NCBI GenBank assembly: GCA_014706295.1
Contig: JACSVZ010000002.1
Location: forward strand, 136,634,682 to 136,698,681
DNA length: 64,000 nt
Reading direction: 5' to 3'
Source: Lycocorax pyrrhopterus obiensis
Lineage: Eukaryota > Chordata > Aves > Passeriformes > Paradisaeidae
Under the pieces are notes generated by a model that made no database searches, had not been told where the DNA came from, and saw only the letters and a program-made list of their open reading frames with translations. Positions 1 through 14,300 of this stretch are shown here, piece after piece; positions within the stretch are counted from its first letter, which is position 1, and each line of letters opens with the position of its first letter. Both the position numbers and the translations under genes were made by a program.

Positions 1-351
1 AAAATTAAAGGCCTTAAAGTCCCCTGCCTGTTTGCAAGGTCTTAAACAGAAAATTAGGAAAATATGTTTAATTACACTAGAAGTCTGTTTACAAAAAATT
101 ATGTAATACCCTAGGTTTTCTATTTTTTTGTTGCTGCAGGGTTTGGTTGTTTTTTTTTTTTTTCATAGGCAACTGTATTTTGATTTTGCAGTGCATCACT
201 TTTATTCTTTTTTTCAAATGTCTAGGCCAAAGTAGCTTTAGGTATTACACTGAAGCTTGGCCATGTGAGGCTGCCTTATGAAAAAGAATCTTAAAAACCA
301 GTTTTCATAAACTTAAGAGAACAGAAGGGAATAAGACTATAATTAGTATAA

Positions 352-1058
352 AGGCCAGGGATTTGGTAGCAGAGAGGTATAGGGCTGAACATGTGACCTC
401 TGCCTTCATGAGGCATTGAGCTGTCCCATGCTGGTCACAACTGGCCACATCTGGCTCCAAAATGGACCCACCACAGGGCACAACTGAGTCCATCAGTAGA
501 ATTTGTGACATCTCTATGAAGATGTATATTAGATAAGGCAATAAACACAGAGGGAAAGGAACAAGGTCAGAGAATGAGTGCTCCATTCCAGAGCTAGTAA
601 TACCCTCAAAGGGATTGGAGTCCATGGGTAACCCACACTGGAGCAGGTTCTTCCCCTAAGAGACTATGGCCCATGGTCAATGTACATCAAGGCAGAAAAA
701 ATTAGTAAGATGGAAGAAATAGCAGAGGAAAAGAGTGAGAAATGAGGAGCAGCAGAAATTAACTCTTACACTTTGACCTGAACCTCCTGCACTGGCTATC
801 TCACCAAAGAGACAAAGGGTAATCTGTAGCAGAATAGAGGAAGGAGAAGTGTTTGGAATGAAGTTAAGCTGTCCAAAGAGGAGAGTAAATAAGGCCATTT
901 TGTCCAGGACAGTAGCTGATGAGTGATTTTCCACATCTTCATTTCCACCACGAAATTTCACTCTTGTTCTTCCTATTTTCTGCCCTGTTGTACTGTCAGG
1001 ATGGAGTGAGTGAGTGGTGGTGAGAGGGCTTCATTTCTACTCCGGTTTAAACCATGAC
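352..1058 (+). mobile_element. Degenerate LTR-like element (avian ERV type)
   Basis: The left part carries TTTGGTAGCAGAGAGG followed by GGCTCCAAAATGGACCCACC and GAGTCCATCAG. These match in order the opening of the LTR-like elements at 14964, 39730 and 46958. The centre has ACCCACACTGGAGCAGGTTC, and the right end has GGAGTGAGTGAGTGG followed by GGTTTAAACCATGAC, a typical terminal stretch of such elements. It is heavily mutated, with no terminal duplication I can see. Two minus-strand frames of 94-106 codons fall inside it and are taken as chance. Confidence 0.5.
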
Positions 1059-1714
1059 CCAAATACACTAGCACAAAATGTGCATTTGTGCAAAGAAAAT
1101 CAGTAAGCCAAGGGAGTGATTAGCCGAAAAGAGTACTGAAGTGCCACACACTGACAGACCAAAACTATGCAGTATTCTGTAGTTCAGAATTTGGAGTCCA
1201 GGTCCTTCAAAATATGTAGCAATAGGCTAAAGAAAATTAAACTAGAGGAAGTACTAAGAAATTAGTAATTCTGGTTATAGTGGTACTATGTAGCAAATAT
1301 TATGGTTCAAGGAGGAAACTCATAAAGAAGCTACAGACAATCTACATTAATTAAGCAGGGAAAGGAGCAAGCTTTTAACACAGTTGTTACTATGTAGCAC
1401 TCTGATAATACAAGCATTGAAAGAATTAACAGGTGCTCTCTCAAAAGTAATGCTCAAATAAACTCTTGAAAAGAAAAACAAGCACTTGTACTACATGGCT
1501 TTTGCGACACTTTTAAAATTTTTATTCAATTATCTGGTTTTCAGAAAACTCATGTCAGAGCATCAGTGAAATGAAAGTTTGAAAACTGTCTTTACAAAAA
1601 GGCTTAATGTTATTTCTAACTGAAAAAAAGAAGGTTACAGTTCTCAAAAAACTGAAAAATGTTGTGTTATACATTTTTGTTTATTTTCTAAATGTATGAA
1701 AGGTTTTTAATATA

Positions 1715-1850
1715 TCCCATGCCTAGAAGTGTTCATGGCAGGGTTTGAGAAATCTGGTCTAGTGGAAGGTTCCCTGCTCATGGCACAGGGGTTGGAACTA
1801 GATGATCTTTAAGGTCCCTTCCAACCTAAACCATTCTATGATCCTATAAT
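1715..1850 (+). mobile_element. CR1 LINE 3'-end fragment
   Basis: It contains CTGGTCTAGTGGAAGG, GTTGGAACTAGATGATC and TTCCAACCTAAACCATTC, then TATGATCCTATAAT. This is the standard avian CR1 3' end, in plus orientation. A short internal deletion has removed the segment before CTGGTCTAG. It is 5'-truncated as usual. Confidence 0.85.
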
Positions 1851-3700
1851 ATTTATTTAATTTCTTCATGCTCTCTCGTTTAGTCTACCAGTAACCTACC
1901 AGAAACTACTCACCCCCTCTTATCTGACCACGTATTTTGCTATTTTTCTTCTACCGAGGTTGTTTTTTATTGATCGTATAGGCTTGAGTAAGCACATTTA
2001 ATTCCTTTACATGCTGAATTTTTTTACTGCCTACATTTATTTTAGAGTTGCAAAAGACATTTTCTTCATTTTAAGTATGGTGGGCTACTGCAGCATTTGA
2101 CAACTTAGCGTTGAGTACACTTTAACATACATTCAGCAATGTACCATTAAAAATTAAATGAGCAAACAAAAATAGTAAAAACCCCATTACTTTGTCACTA
2201 CATTATTAGGCAGTAAAGAAAACTAGAAGACACACAGCATATTCAAATCTCCCACACCTACCAACTCACACATTTTATGTGTCCTGTGTAAAACACATTT
2301 TTGAAAGTAAACATAAGCTTATTCTCTTTCATTAGCTATTACCTCACATTTTTGGCAGGAATGCATGTATGTGTACCATGAGACATGGTTTGTTCTGCTT
2401 TTCTCACTAGTTCAAAAGAAACAGCTCAATACTCCAAATTACTTCACTTAAACCACCAAAATAGTTATCACATGGTTTCTCAATTGTGGGGTAGATTTAC
2501 TAGAGAGAATTCCTACTTTCTGGCTTTTAACAGTCCCATAAGGTAGCAGCTTCCTATTAAAGAGTGTGGTTTATCATATGTGGTATGAAAGATATCATGC
2601 AAAAAATGAGTCAGTGATTTTCATAAATCATTATAGCAGCCCTGAAGCTACAGTAAGAAATTTTCTTTCATGTAAATTCACTCAGAATACACATACAAGA
2701 ACATCTATAAACTCAGAAAGTCATCAAGATATACAATACTTGCTGAAAATAGTAATCAATTTTTTCTGTTCTTGTATAAAATATGCTATCTGAGGCAATC
2801 ACACAGAGTTGTAAAATTTGCTGTTATCAAAGATCAACTTAAAAACATTAGTCATAGGCTTTTCTTAATTGCAATTTTTACATTACTTGACTAATTTTAT
2901 CATATTCTGCAAAACTTTATGTAAGTAATCTCTTCCTATGCTAAATTTTCTGTAAGAAACTGCAAAAGAAATTCCTGAACTAAATCTTGATGCCATGATT
3001 AGTTTTTTCATCAGATAAATGGAAAAAGCACAAAAACACAAAAAGGGATTACTGTTCCCTGAAGATCCATTGATACACTGTGGATATTGAAAAATATTTT
3101 TTACAGTATTACCATACACTAATGACATTCTGTTTGCATTAGCACTTCATCACTAGAATGACCTTGTTCCAAACAGTGACATTCCCAATATTATGCTTCA
3201 GATGCTTTTACTCTTACTCAAAATAAACGCTTGCTCATAAAAACAGTGCGTAAGAATCTGTCTGGTTAATTAAACCCTTAATAACACAAAGCCTTCCAAA
3301 ACATAGTAAAAAGTAATAGAGATTAAATGCTACTTTAGTAAACAGAAACTTACTCACTGCTTTACAAACATGACTAATACAACTATAGATTCAATTCCAT
3401 AATTTAATGATAAAGACATTATTTCTGTTACAGTTACACAGTATTTTTCAGAATATTAGGACCATTTTAAAAGCTAAGTACTTGCACAGGTTCAAGTAAA
3501 GCAGATATCTCCTGCAATTATTTTTGGTAACTGAATTTAGATATACTCACTAGATAATACATTGTCCATATTCTAACATACTGTAATTTGGTATAGCAGG
3601 TTGAAAAACAAAATATACTTATAAGGGTTTTTTTGAAGTGGCCCTTCCCTTTTCCTACAACTTCAGGCACTATTTTTCCTGACAAATACAGCCACAACTA

Positions 3701-3841
<141 letters not shown>

Positions 3842-4378
3842 TTAAAACAAATAAATAAAAAAAAAATTAATAAAAGATTTCAAAATTATCAGGAAAACTT
3901 TTATGTTCAACATAACATTCACTGACATGCCCTCTGTGGGACTTTTTGTTTATCAGTTAGTAGTGTTTTAACAAGCATGAACAGACAAAATTGTACACTA
4001 TGCCTGACCAAGTGATGGGATACAAACCTGTGCTAAGCTAGAAACTACACAATCATGTTATTGGTCAGGCACTGTCAAGATGGAAGTACATGGCACTGAG
4101 GACAGAAAGAATTTGTGTCTATACAGGTCAGAAAATGGGCTATACAGAACATTGCTCTGGGCACCAGGGAAATGTTTGTACCCTGTGACTTTCACATTCA
4201 AGATATGGAAGAAGAGAGCTTAGGTTATGCAAACGACTATCTAAAATGATAAAACAGACATCTACTTTTCAAGAGTAAGTAATTTTCTATATTCAAGGAG
4301 TAAAGGAGAAAGAAATATTTCATCACTTGAGTGAATTTGAAATTTAGTTATTAGACGTACAAGAAGAGTAGGGAACTC

Positions 4379-4913
4379 TAGTGGATTAACCCCATCTAGC
4401 AGCCAAGCACCACACAGCTGCTCTCTCCCTCCCTTCCCTGCCCCCAATAATCGTAAGGGGAGAGAACAGGAAGAGCAAAAGCAAGAAAGACTCTTCAAAA
4501 GACAGTTTAATAAGTGAAGAGTTGAGAAAAAAGGAAGTGATACAAAAGCAATCATTCACCATATTCCACAAATACATCAATCAAAATTGTCTCCAAGCAA
4601 TGATTAGCAGCTGTCTTTCAGCCCCTCTAATTTTTTTTATTGCTTACCATGAAGTTATATGGTATGAAATATCCTTTTGGTCAATTTGGGTTTGTTGTCT
4701 AGTTTTTTTCCCTTCCCAGTATCCTGCCTATGCCTGATCTACTCACTGTGGAGACAGAGGAGGGGGGAAAGAAAGTCTTGATGCTGTGCAAGCACAGCTC
4801 AGAAGTAGCCGATACATTGTTGTGCTATCAACTCCAGTTTAATCACAAATCCAAACTACAGCACCTTATGGGCTTCTATGAAAAAAATTAACTACGAGCC
4901 ATTAGACCCAGTA
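4379..4913 (-). mobile_element. LTR-like element (avian ERV type), minus orientation
   Basis: The plus-strand text begins GGATTAACCCCATCTAGCAG, then CCAAGCACCACACAGCTGCT and AGAACAGGAAGAGCAAAAGC. The middle has TTATATGGTATGAAATATCC and TTTTGGTCAATTTGGG, and the right part has TTGTGCTATCAACTCC and AATTAACTAC. I recognise this order as a widespread bird LTR read backwards, so its sense strand is minus, which is the same strand as CSMD3. Internal deletions shorten it, and no proviral interior is attached, so it is probably a solo LTR. Family name not assigned. Confidence 0.6.
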
Positions 4914-7900
4914 TACAAAATCACCTGGATTTTCTATTGTTTTGGTTTTCTGTTTGGTTTTTAGCATCAGGATATTGCTCCAATTATAGTAGTGTTTCAT
5001 CTTGACTTGCTCATTAGGGAAGTCTGAATTTAGGTTCTTTTTTTGTTTGGGGGTTTTTGTGGGGATTTTCTTTTGTTATTTTATTTTTAGATGAGATGCC
5101 ATGTTATAAAGAAGGTGAATAAAGTTTAGATAGAAAATTCTTCCATCAAGCCAGTAATTCAAGATATATTTCTCACCAAAACCAGAAAGATAAGTTACTT
5201 CTTCAGGATGTCAACATACCATTTAGACCTTCCATTTAGTTATAAAAAGAAGTCTTCCTGTAGTTAAAATAAAATATTAGCCAACAAATACGCCATTTTA
5301 TGTTCAGACATCAAGGATTCCTATTTTATTTTGAGAAAAACTCTATTAATAATAAATCAAGTAATTCTGAAGTGATTTAAGTGGAATACAATCCCAAACC
5401 TTACTTAAATACATAACTTATAAGTTTGTATAGGTGCTATTCTGTGAGGAAGACTTCTGAAATAACAGTTTAGAGGTAGCGTTCTTTTCATCTTTTCCCA
5501 CCCACTCTACCTCAAAACAAAACATTTTTAAGATCACTTTCCAAATTTCTGAAACTGTACTAGCACCCTTGTTCCCTCAGGCACTCATATAAATGACAAA
5601 AGGCTTGACTGACACCACAGTCTATTAAAACTCCTTTAAATACTTGCAAAAGAATGTTTTATACTGTGGAAACACATTAGTTATCCAATTCATTTCAGTT
5701 GAATGACACACAGAACCTAAATTTTTTAAGCTTGTGAAATTGACTTCAAATCCTAGATCCAAGAAATCCTGATGATGAATTTAAACAAAGAAACCCAAGC
5801 AAACAAACAAAAAAACCCCCAGTTCTATTAGATTGCAACAGAATATGGTGAAACAACACATTGCTCTGTACCACTTAAAGTCAGAACTGCACTAGAATAT
5901 GTATAAAATGTAAGAGGCAGAAGTCTACACCTTTCAATTGGAAAACATCAAATATTTCTGCATTTTCATGGTGAATTTTAGAATGAAACAGACTTCCTAA
6001 CAGCCATAAAGTGGCTTTAGTTGCTACAAATTTCTTATTGCAAATGTAAAAAGTATACTTTGATTTGAGGCTTGTTTTTGGATGGTAGAGGTTTAGATAT
6101 CCTTTTTGGCACAGCTGTTTCTCTGTACAATAATATTACCTAATGATGCAAGAGGAAATAGTTCTTTTATTTAAATTCTCACCCTATAACTGATTGTTAG
6201 GCAATACAGAGATAGAAGCAACTACCTTTCACTGCTTGCATATTTCAGAATAAACCTATTACTGGAAGAGGTCTTACTAAACAATTGTAATAAAATAAGG
6301 CTGGAAAACACATTTCCTAACACCTATTTTGACTCATATATATTATGCCTATAAGAAGGTTTCTCTTTAATAATCACAAAACCATGTGAAAAATAAATTG
6401 CAAGTTTATTTTCCAAAGCATGAGAAAATGTCACCCTAGACATTTAAATAAGCTCACAGTAAAAGAATAATTTTGTTTCTAAAATAGCTAAAAATCTAGT
6501 TTACCTATCAATTCAGGTATTTATTAACACATCTATCCTTACATCTATGCTAACCTCTAATTAAATTCACAGTTCCTACAATCTGATTTTTTACAGTTCA
6601 TGGTTTCTATGGAATTCTCCCCAGAAAGTAGATTTGTTAGCTGACAAAATTTATTCTGTTGATATAACCGCCCCTTTTCTCATGTCAATTTATCTTCTCA
6701 GCAAATTATAAAGCTGTTCACCATTACAATAACACATGGGCAGCCCAACCTACTTCTGTGTCAGCTGCTATTCCAAGCATAGTTATGCTGCATCATCTAC
6801 AATATTTTCCTAAAATTCAAAGTAAAACACCATCTCTTCCATAAAGGAAATGCAGCTGTCTCATGTTCTTTTATAATTCAGAAGATGTAGCTCCCTCTCA
6901 AGCTGCACAGAATCCTGCATAGTAAATTTCAGTCAACAGAGAGTAGGCTTCCCTTCTGCAGCTGTCTTTCATAAACTCTTAAAAATGTTCATGGAGAATC
7001 TTGGCTGTGAACCAGAGATTTAAAGTATCTTATGACTGTGTGTAGTCAACAGAATTGACTGTTATCTACTGCAAAATATATTTGAAAAAAGAAGCTCTTA
7101 CTGAAACAATGCACCTTTGTTGCTAAACAAGGAATGAGTAGAAGTGTAAGACTGTGCATGTAGATATGCCAGTGAAATTCCCATCTATGCACTTTATTTG
7201 CTTTGTGTGTAAACCAAAGTTTGCAGAAGAAATAGGTGACTAACATTTTTGAGAATCAAAATTTCATTCTTCTTGCACTTCATTACAACAGCATGCCTCC
7301 ATTCCCTTCCTTTCTAAATTATTTAGGTAGTAATTAAAAAAAAAAATCACCTGCTTTAGGCTAATTCTGATCCAGTGAAGTAAATTATTATTTCATTTGC
7401 CCTCAAAATTCTAACACATAATTCCCACCTTATGTTGCAAAGTGGAATCCAGGGTTGGTGTGTTTTCTTAATACCATAGCGCATATCCTCTATTGCTTCC
7501 AGAGAAGGAACACTATACATTTACTTTAATATTTGAAATGTACACCGTCAGATAGCTATAATCTTGACAAGTACTTTAAACATTCCTGTCTTGTTCATGT
7601 ACCAAACCAGGTTTAATTTCTAAAAATCATCTAAAACTACAGTTCTTACAAACATATTATCACTGATTATCACAATTGTCAGTACACTGATTATTATGAT
7701 GTAATGCAGGCCTTAATTTAGGCATTCAACATGTGCAAATATTTTCCAAACATAAAACATTTTGCTTTTTTTTTTTTTAAATAAACAGCAAAGTTTTTTT
7801 CCTAAATCTTTTAAATTAAGCATATATTTTCTACATTTCCTCACATGCCAGCAGATTCACAGAAATGGAATTAATGGAAAAAAAAAAATGTTGATACCAC

Positions 7901-10900
7901 ATCTATAAACAGTGCTGAAACCCATTGTAATTCTACCAAAGCCTTAGGATAACAAAGACATCTTAGCATGACTAAGTGCATACATAGATCTCATTACTCA
8001 TACACATGCACTACAAAATCCTAAGTGCTTGTTTTGATGCAAACTGCAGCTGTGTGGACTCTTTCTCATTGGTATTATTTGCATGTTGAAATAAAACTAC
8101 TGTATAAAAAAGCTTTGATTAAAAAAGGGCAAATTATCACACATTTTGATAAGGCCTGTGCATGTTCATATACGTGCTACTGAGGCTTCATACTTATACA
8201 GCATAATACACTACAAAAGAGAGTAGCTTTGAAAGGAGAGGAAAGACATACCCAATAGAATAGTACCTGATCAATGACCTATCTGGTTTGATTAAATTTT
8301 GCTTAAATTAGGCAGTACTTGTATTAAATATAAATTTGAAGTATCAACCACTTACAGTTTATTGTGTCTCCTATACTTGTATACAACATATACACATTAG
8401 CAAAGCTGTCTGGCATCCATTCCTTTGTTCTCCATGACTGCCTTGATCCCATAAAGCAACAACTCCTGTAGCAAGCTTCACAATAAACCTCTTTTGCAAA
8501 GGATCCACCTCACAAGGCAGATTAAAGGGCACAAGATTAAAACTCAGGTCTTTCATTTAATAAATCCAGATGTGTTTAGAAACAATCAGCTGCACACTAG
8601 AGAAGCAAAGCTGATGCCAACTGAATATTTAATACATTACTTGATTTGAAAGATCCTGAGGGATTTAATGATTAAGTTAACATATCCCCCCTATTCCATC
8701 AACCCAGTTTGTATGATGTTTACATTGAAGTTCAGACACTAACCTAACTTAATCCTTTGGTCAAGCACTAAAAGTGTAAGTATTTTGTATGACTAGGCGT
8801 ATCAATATTTTTTATGTTTCCAATTTCAGTGATGAGATTAATGGGTCTTAATGGCAGTCATTGTAGATGTGAATGTCTGTTGCATGACAGCTTTGGGTAC
8901 TGGCCTTTTTTTCCTGGAAATGTTCTGTCCAAATTATATTAAATCATTTCAGAGCAAGGACAGTGCTCTGACCTATATTGTCAAAAAGCAAAAAAAGCTC
9001 CACCAACTTCTTATATTTCTTACAAAATCTATTGCTGTCTAAACTGAGAACTCAAGATTTGATTTTTTTTGAAGATATCAAGTAAATATTAAATGCTAAT
9101 AGGCATTTTCAGTTATCTTTGGATAACAACAAAGGTCAAAAAAATGGATAATTGCCTGTAAATTTTGCTTCTGTGAAGTATTTCCAATATTGAGTAAGTA
9201 TTTTAAGAGATGTGGTTTCCCTAGAATTTTAATTGCATCTTACATTTATGCAGTATTAACATATATAATATTGGTATATCTGTATTACAGAAAAAGACTA
9301 AATGAGACATCTCTGTGACAGACCCTATAGAACTTTTATGTAAGTTGAATTTTTCATTTAATTGTACGTGTGAAATTCAAACTGCAGGTGGCTTGCCTCA
9401 GGGCTCCTCTTGTGTGTGCAGTCAGTACACTCAAGTCATTAATTCCCTGGATGATTAAGGAATTGTCCATTTTGTGAGATAACAGACTGGCTTCAGAAAA
9501 GAGACTAACTTGAAAGGTAATTACAATACCAAACTAAGCAGTTTTCCAGATGAGTCTTCAAATCATGAAAACAAGAAATAACACAGGAAGAGAAAGATTA
9601 CCTTGGAAATAAAACAAGCATATAAATAAAGAAAACAAGAGGATTGAGTTATTCTTCTGCATTGCCATAGTTCAATGTCCAGTCATAAGGAATGACAGAA
9701 CACATCATTCCAAGGAGAATTTAAAGAGTAATAATTCAGTCTTTAAAGAGGAAAGAAGAAAAAGTCTTCTCTTCCTAAAGAAAGTTCCTTCTCAATGGTA
9801 AATATTCATTAGAAAAGTAAAGGAAAAATGTCCAAAAAGAAAATGTCTAAAATCTAACACTCTACTAGCAGTTTGAGGTTAATGTCTAACCCGAGTTTTA
9901 AGTGGTTATGAAGTTAGTAAAAGACCTAATTCCTATGGTCAGTCCCTGTAATATTTATAGCAGGACTGAGCATTTTATGTATCTGAGAATGAGGACACTC
10001 AGAAGTTTGAAACTATATTAATCGTTGTTTCCATATCTCGGAACTGCAGCCAAATGAATGACAAAAAGCTCGCTTTTGTTTTTAGAACAGTAAATTATCA
10101 CTCTTCAAATTTAGCCTCACGAGCTATTTAGAACTAAACTAAGGGCTTAGGTTGAAACCCCACTGCAAACACTTATTTCTGATTTATAAAACAAAAAATG
10201 AAAACTTAAAGAAGAGAGTGTTTGGGAAGAAGAGGAAAAAAGTTCTACATTATTTAACCTTGAAAAAAAATACTTGTTCCGAAAGTACTTTAAAAATCTG
10301 TTGATTAATTTTAGAGTTATTAATCTAGAGGGTTAAAAATAATTCACCCTTTGACTTTTTTTGTCAAGTACATGATGATGTCTGAAAGACCGAAAAAAAG
10401 GTCTTTGTTTTAAAAATGTCAGTGTTGAAATATATGAAAGCTTTATCTTGCCTTTGCAATGCTGGAAAAAGTTCAATTTTGGAGCAAAGTAACCGTCATA
10501 TAAAGCAACTCTATGAAAAGCCTGTGTATTATCATAAAGGACTGAATAAAAGTCCAAGTGATGATTAATGAAAGTTTGTAGTACTGGGGATACGAAATGT
10601 TGAAAAGTGCCAAGATTAAGAAATACTTTTTAACTTCAGAAGTTGATTTCACCCTATAAAGCCAGATGTCCCTATGTCAAAGTTTTCCAATTAATCTCTT
10701 GATTTGGCTGAATAATAAAGTATGAGGAAAGGAGCCTTCTAAATGCACAACTGCTAGCCTATGATACATGTAATCTTGTCTTTGTGACATAAGTAAATAA
10801 CACTGATGAACAGTGTTGTGTTCTGATTGCATGCAGGCCTAGTACAAGCTGCTGATTTTCATATAGATGTCAGGGTCTTAGAAGGAGTAATTTTTCATAA

Positions 10901-10984
10901 ATGTGATGCAAATACCTTATATACAAAGTGACCTCGCACTTACAACTCAATTTCCCTGAGCAGATCATAGAAGCAATATAAATA

Positions 10985-11262
10985 CATATTAACTTCCCCT
11001 GGGCTGCACAGGGTGGTTTAACGCATGGGTCTTTCTACCACACAAGCTGTGGCAAGTTGCACACACAGCTCCTTGGTGTAATTGGTGAGACTAAGCTCAG
11101 GACAGTCAACAAAGAGCAGAGGCAGATGAATCTGAACGTACCACTGAGAAGATACAGGCCCAGCTGGTGCAGGCTGTGCAGTTTAGACCTCCCACAAAGG
11201 CGCTGATCCTGCTGGCCCAGAAGCTATGATAAGGTGGACACCAATAGCTGTCCTAGGATGTT
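10985..11262. other. Unidentified moderately GC-rich block
   Basis: The base composition rises here compared with the AT-rich flanks, with phrases such as CCCAGCTGGTGCAGGCTGTG. No open frame, splice pair or repeat family could be recognised. An old retroelement remnant is the simplest guess. Confidence 0.25.
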
Positions 11263-12014
11263 TTTTTTTTTCCTGCAAATGTTAAAGCAAACTGTCTCTT
11301 TCAAGAATCCCAAATCTGAGGGCCTTGGCTGGAGAGTGGAGGACCCTGGACAGGTATAAAGATAAATGCGATTATATGAGCATTTCCCATGGAATGCTGC
11401 ACATTTCTTCCCCTTACTTTAACAGCTAATCTAAATAAAACTAAATTGAATACAACTTGTGTGTGACCAATACTTCTTTGGGTAACAGTCAAACCGAATA
11501 ACTGGGACCATTACCTGTGAGAGGCTTATATAGTTTACCTGTCTTAAAATATTGCCATATTCAATTTCTGAACCAGCTGTTTTCTTTTCAATTCTATATA
11601 ACAAATTGTTATACTTTCAAGTATTGCCTGAATAAAGGAAGGAAGCTTGTTCTTGAGTCTTTCTGGTAAGTGTTAATAAATGAACCAAACTAAAAACTCA
11701 AAAATACTACACTTGCGTTACAATTTGGTGTTCTGCAATAGTACTTGTTACACACAAAATCTTGTTGGGATGCAAAAGAATAGCCCCATGTCAAAATTAT
11801 TAGGAGTCAAATTAATGCTTTAACAGACTAACAGTCTAAATATTTAAAAGTCTTATGCTACCAGTAACTTCTTTAATTAAAGAAATTTTTCTAATATCTA
11901 TCCCTTTTCTCTGGTGTTGCATTCAAATTTTCAGTGTCCCTCTGCATCCTGAGGTCAGCACTTAATTCTTTCCCAAGTAGAAGGGGAAAAAATATTATTG
12001 TGAGTCATTTTGCC

Positions 12015-12530
12015 CCTCTAGTATGCTCTGGTGAGGCCCCACCCAGAATACTGCATCCAGCTCTGGAGTGCCCAGCACAACAAGAACATTAGCCTGTTGG
12101 AGTACAGAGGGGATCCATGAAAATGATTAGAGACATGAGGAATGGCTGAGGGAATTGGGACTTCTCAGCCTGGAGAAGGAAAGACTCCTGGGTGACTTAA
12201 CTGTGGCCTTTCAGTACCTGAGGGAAGCCTACAATAAAGTTTGAAAGGAACTTTGACAAGGGCCTGTAGGACAAGGAGAGTGGCATTAAACTAAAAGAGA
12301 GTGGGTTAAGATCCGATATTAGGACAAAATTTTTTACTGTAAAGACGGTGAGGCACTGGACCATGTTGCCAGAAGCTGTGGATACCCCATCCCTGGGAGT
12401 GTTCACAGCCAGGCTGGATGGGGCTCCTAGTAACCTGGTCTAGAGGATGGTGTCCCTGCCCAGAGCAGACAGGTTGGAACTAAATCATCTTTAGGGTCCT
12501 TCCAACCCACACCATTCTATAATTCTCTGA
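12015..12530 (+). mobile_element. CR1 LINE 3'-end copy
   Basis: About 515 bp reading GCTCTGGTGAGGCCCCACCC, then CTTCTCAGCCTGGAGAAGG, GATCCGATATTAGGAC, CAGGCTGGATGGGGCTCC and GGTCCTTCCAACCCACACC to ATTCTATAATTCTCTGA. This is the CR1 C-terminal ORF2 remnant plus 3' untranslated region in plus orientation, antisense to CSMD3. Many substitutions and frame breaks show it is dead. Confidence 0.9.
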
Positions 12531-13984
12531 CCAGTATCCTGAGATCATCATGATACATTTCTCCTTCCTCAGTCTTGAATCATCCTTGGGCTATCTGATG
12601 CTTCTTAAACAGAATCTTTTTTTTCTCATTGGTTCCCAGCCTTCTCAAGACCCAATTAACACAGAAGCCCAACGTGTGTTGCACAGCAACTGCTTAGGAT
12701 TGTCAAACTTTGGTATATGTGAGATACTCATATAATCACTTGACCAGTAGACAAAGACAAGATAAAAACAGCTCAGGTCAAGACACTTCAGAAGAGTCCT
12801 AAGAGAATCCAGCTGTCAGATCAATACATGGTGATACAAGGCCTGTGGCCACTTCCCAGTAATCAGGCAAAAGTCATATTTACTGGCTTACCAGTTGCTA
12901 TCAGTATGGCCAGATTAACACTAAAGAAACTTGGAGGCACTAGAAATAGGAAGCAAAGAGTACTTCTCCATGAAGCTAAATCTCATTTAACTTCTTTCCC
13001 TAATCCTTACCGTTTCATGTAACTAATGTAGCTAAAATGAAAACCTCATATAGGTATGCAGTAGTCAAACTGGTAAAAGACTCTAGCTGTATTTTCTGTA
13101 CTGCATGAAGGAAAATTGCCATGCAGCTCTGGATGGAGATAAAGTTTAAAATACAAGTCAAATTACTCCCACTCTGCTGCAAAATTAAGAACCCCATGGG
13201 TCTTATAAGAAAAAGTACTTTTAGAATCTGAGTTTTCCTGAGTATCTGCCACTGTAGTTACTCATATTTAGATATTAAATCAAAATGCAAATACATCTTA
13301 AAGGAGTTATTCCTTATTAGAATAAAAATTCTAAATGCTGTCATTTAAAGTCTGAGTCAGTTATATTATTTCATCTTTTAAGGGTGATAAGACAGTCCTG
13401 AAATGCCTTTAAAGAACAGTTACTCATCAATACAAAGTAAGAGGATAAACATTAAACAGTTCAATTCAAACTACAGGTGATCTTTTTCTGAGACTTCCCT
13501 TCTTATTTCTTTCCTTGGAAAATGTATCAAGGTAGATACTGAAATCTGCCAGAAAAGGCTCATTTTACAGCATAATTTAAATATAATGGTAGGCAAGGAA
13601 TTCACGCAGATTACTCACAGAACAATTCACCTTAGTTTCCACCTTATATGGAAGGTGGATTAATATTTCACTCAGTTATATATTGTGCAAGAACTTTCTT
13701 CTATGTACCCAAATTGTGCCTCCTTCTAATTCTACTGGATTTATAACATTAGACATTAAATTTTTTTAATTGATTACATTTATCTGTAGTGACTTTTCTC
13801 CCTTCTTCAATATATTTGTAAGATAATAAATTTCTTACTCACTAATTTTACACAACTTTCATTTCAAAGTGTTTGACAAATACCAAGAGACTGTACCATC
13901 CTTTACATAATAAAAATAATAATTTTTAAAATTTCCAACACATAGACAATATTTTGTTCTCAACCAAAAAAATCTAAGGAAAAA

Positions 13985-14300
13985 TCAGAAACTGCCTGGG
14001 CTGTAAGGGCACCCTCTTGACTCTGACTAGCCCTGCCTGGGGACTCTGTTAAGCCTCTGCCTTGGACCCAGGAACCCCATTCCAGCTCAGCCTAAGACTG
14101 CTCCAGTTCTGTCCTTGGTCATCTTTGTTTGACTGGGCTCCTGGAGGGATCCAGGACCTGGTTTGTCACTTATCACACTGAAGGCTGTCATTTGACTTTG
14201 AGTCCCTGGCTGTGACACCTGTGTTCAGCCTCTGCAGGACTGCATATCATAGGTGAGTGAATAGGAAATGTGGCCCCTTTGGTTCCCAGTTGTCCCCACC
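13985..14300. other. Unidentified GC-rich block
   Basis: A sharply bounded stretch much richer in C and G than its flanks (for example CCCTGCCTGGGGACTCTG, CTGGAGGGATCCAGGACC). There is no open frame of note and no family I recognise. It could be an ancient repeat or a conserved intronic element. Confidence 0.25.

Noticed and set aside
305..961. Two minus-strand frames of 106 and 94 codons with hydrophobic stretches
   Set aside because: They lie antisense within the degenerate LTR-like element. The hydrophobicity comes from the purine-rich plus strand.
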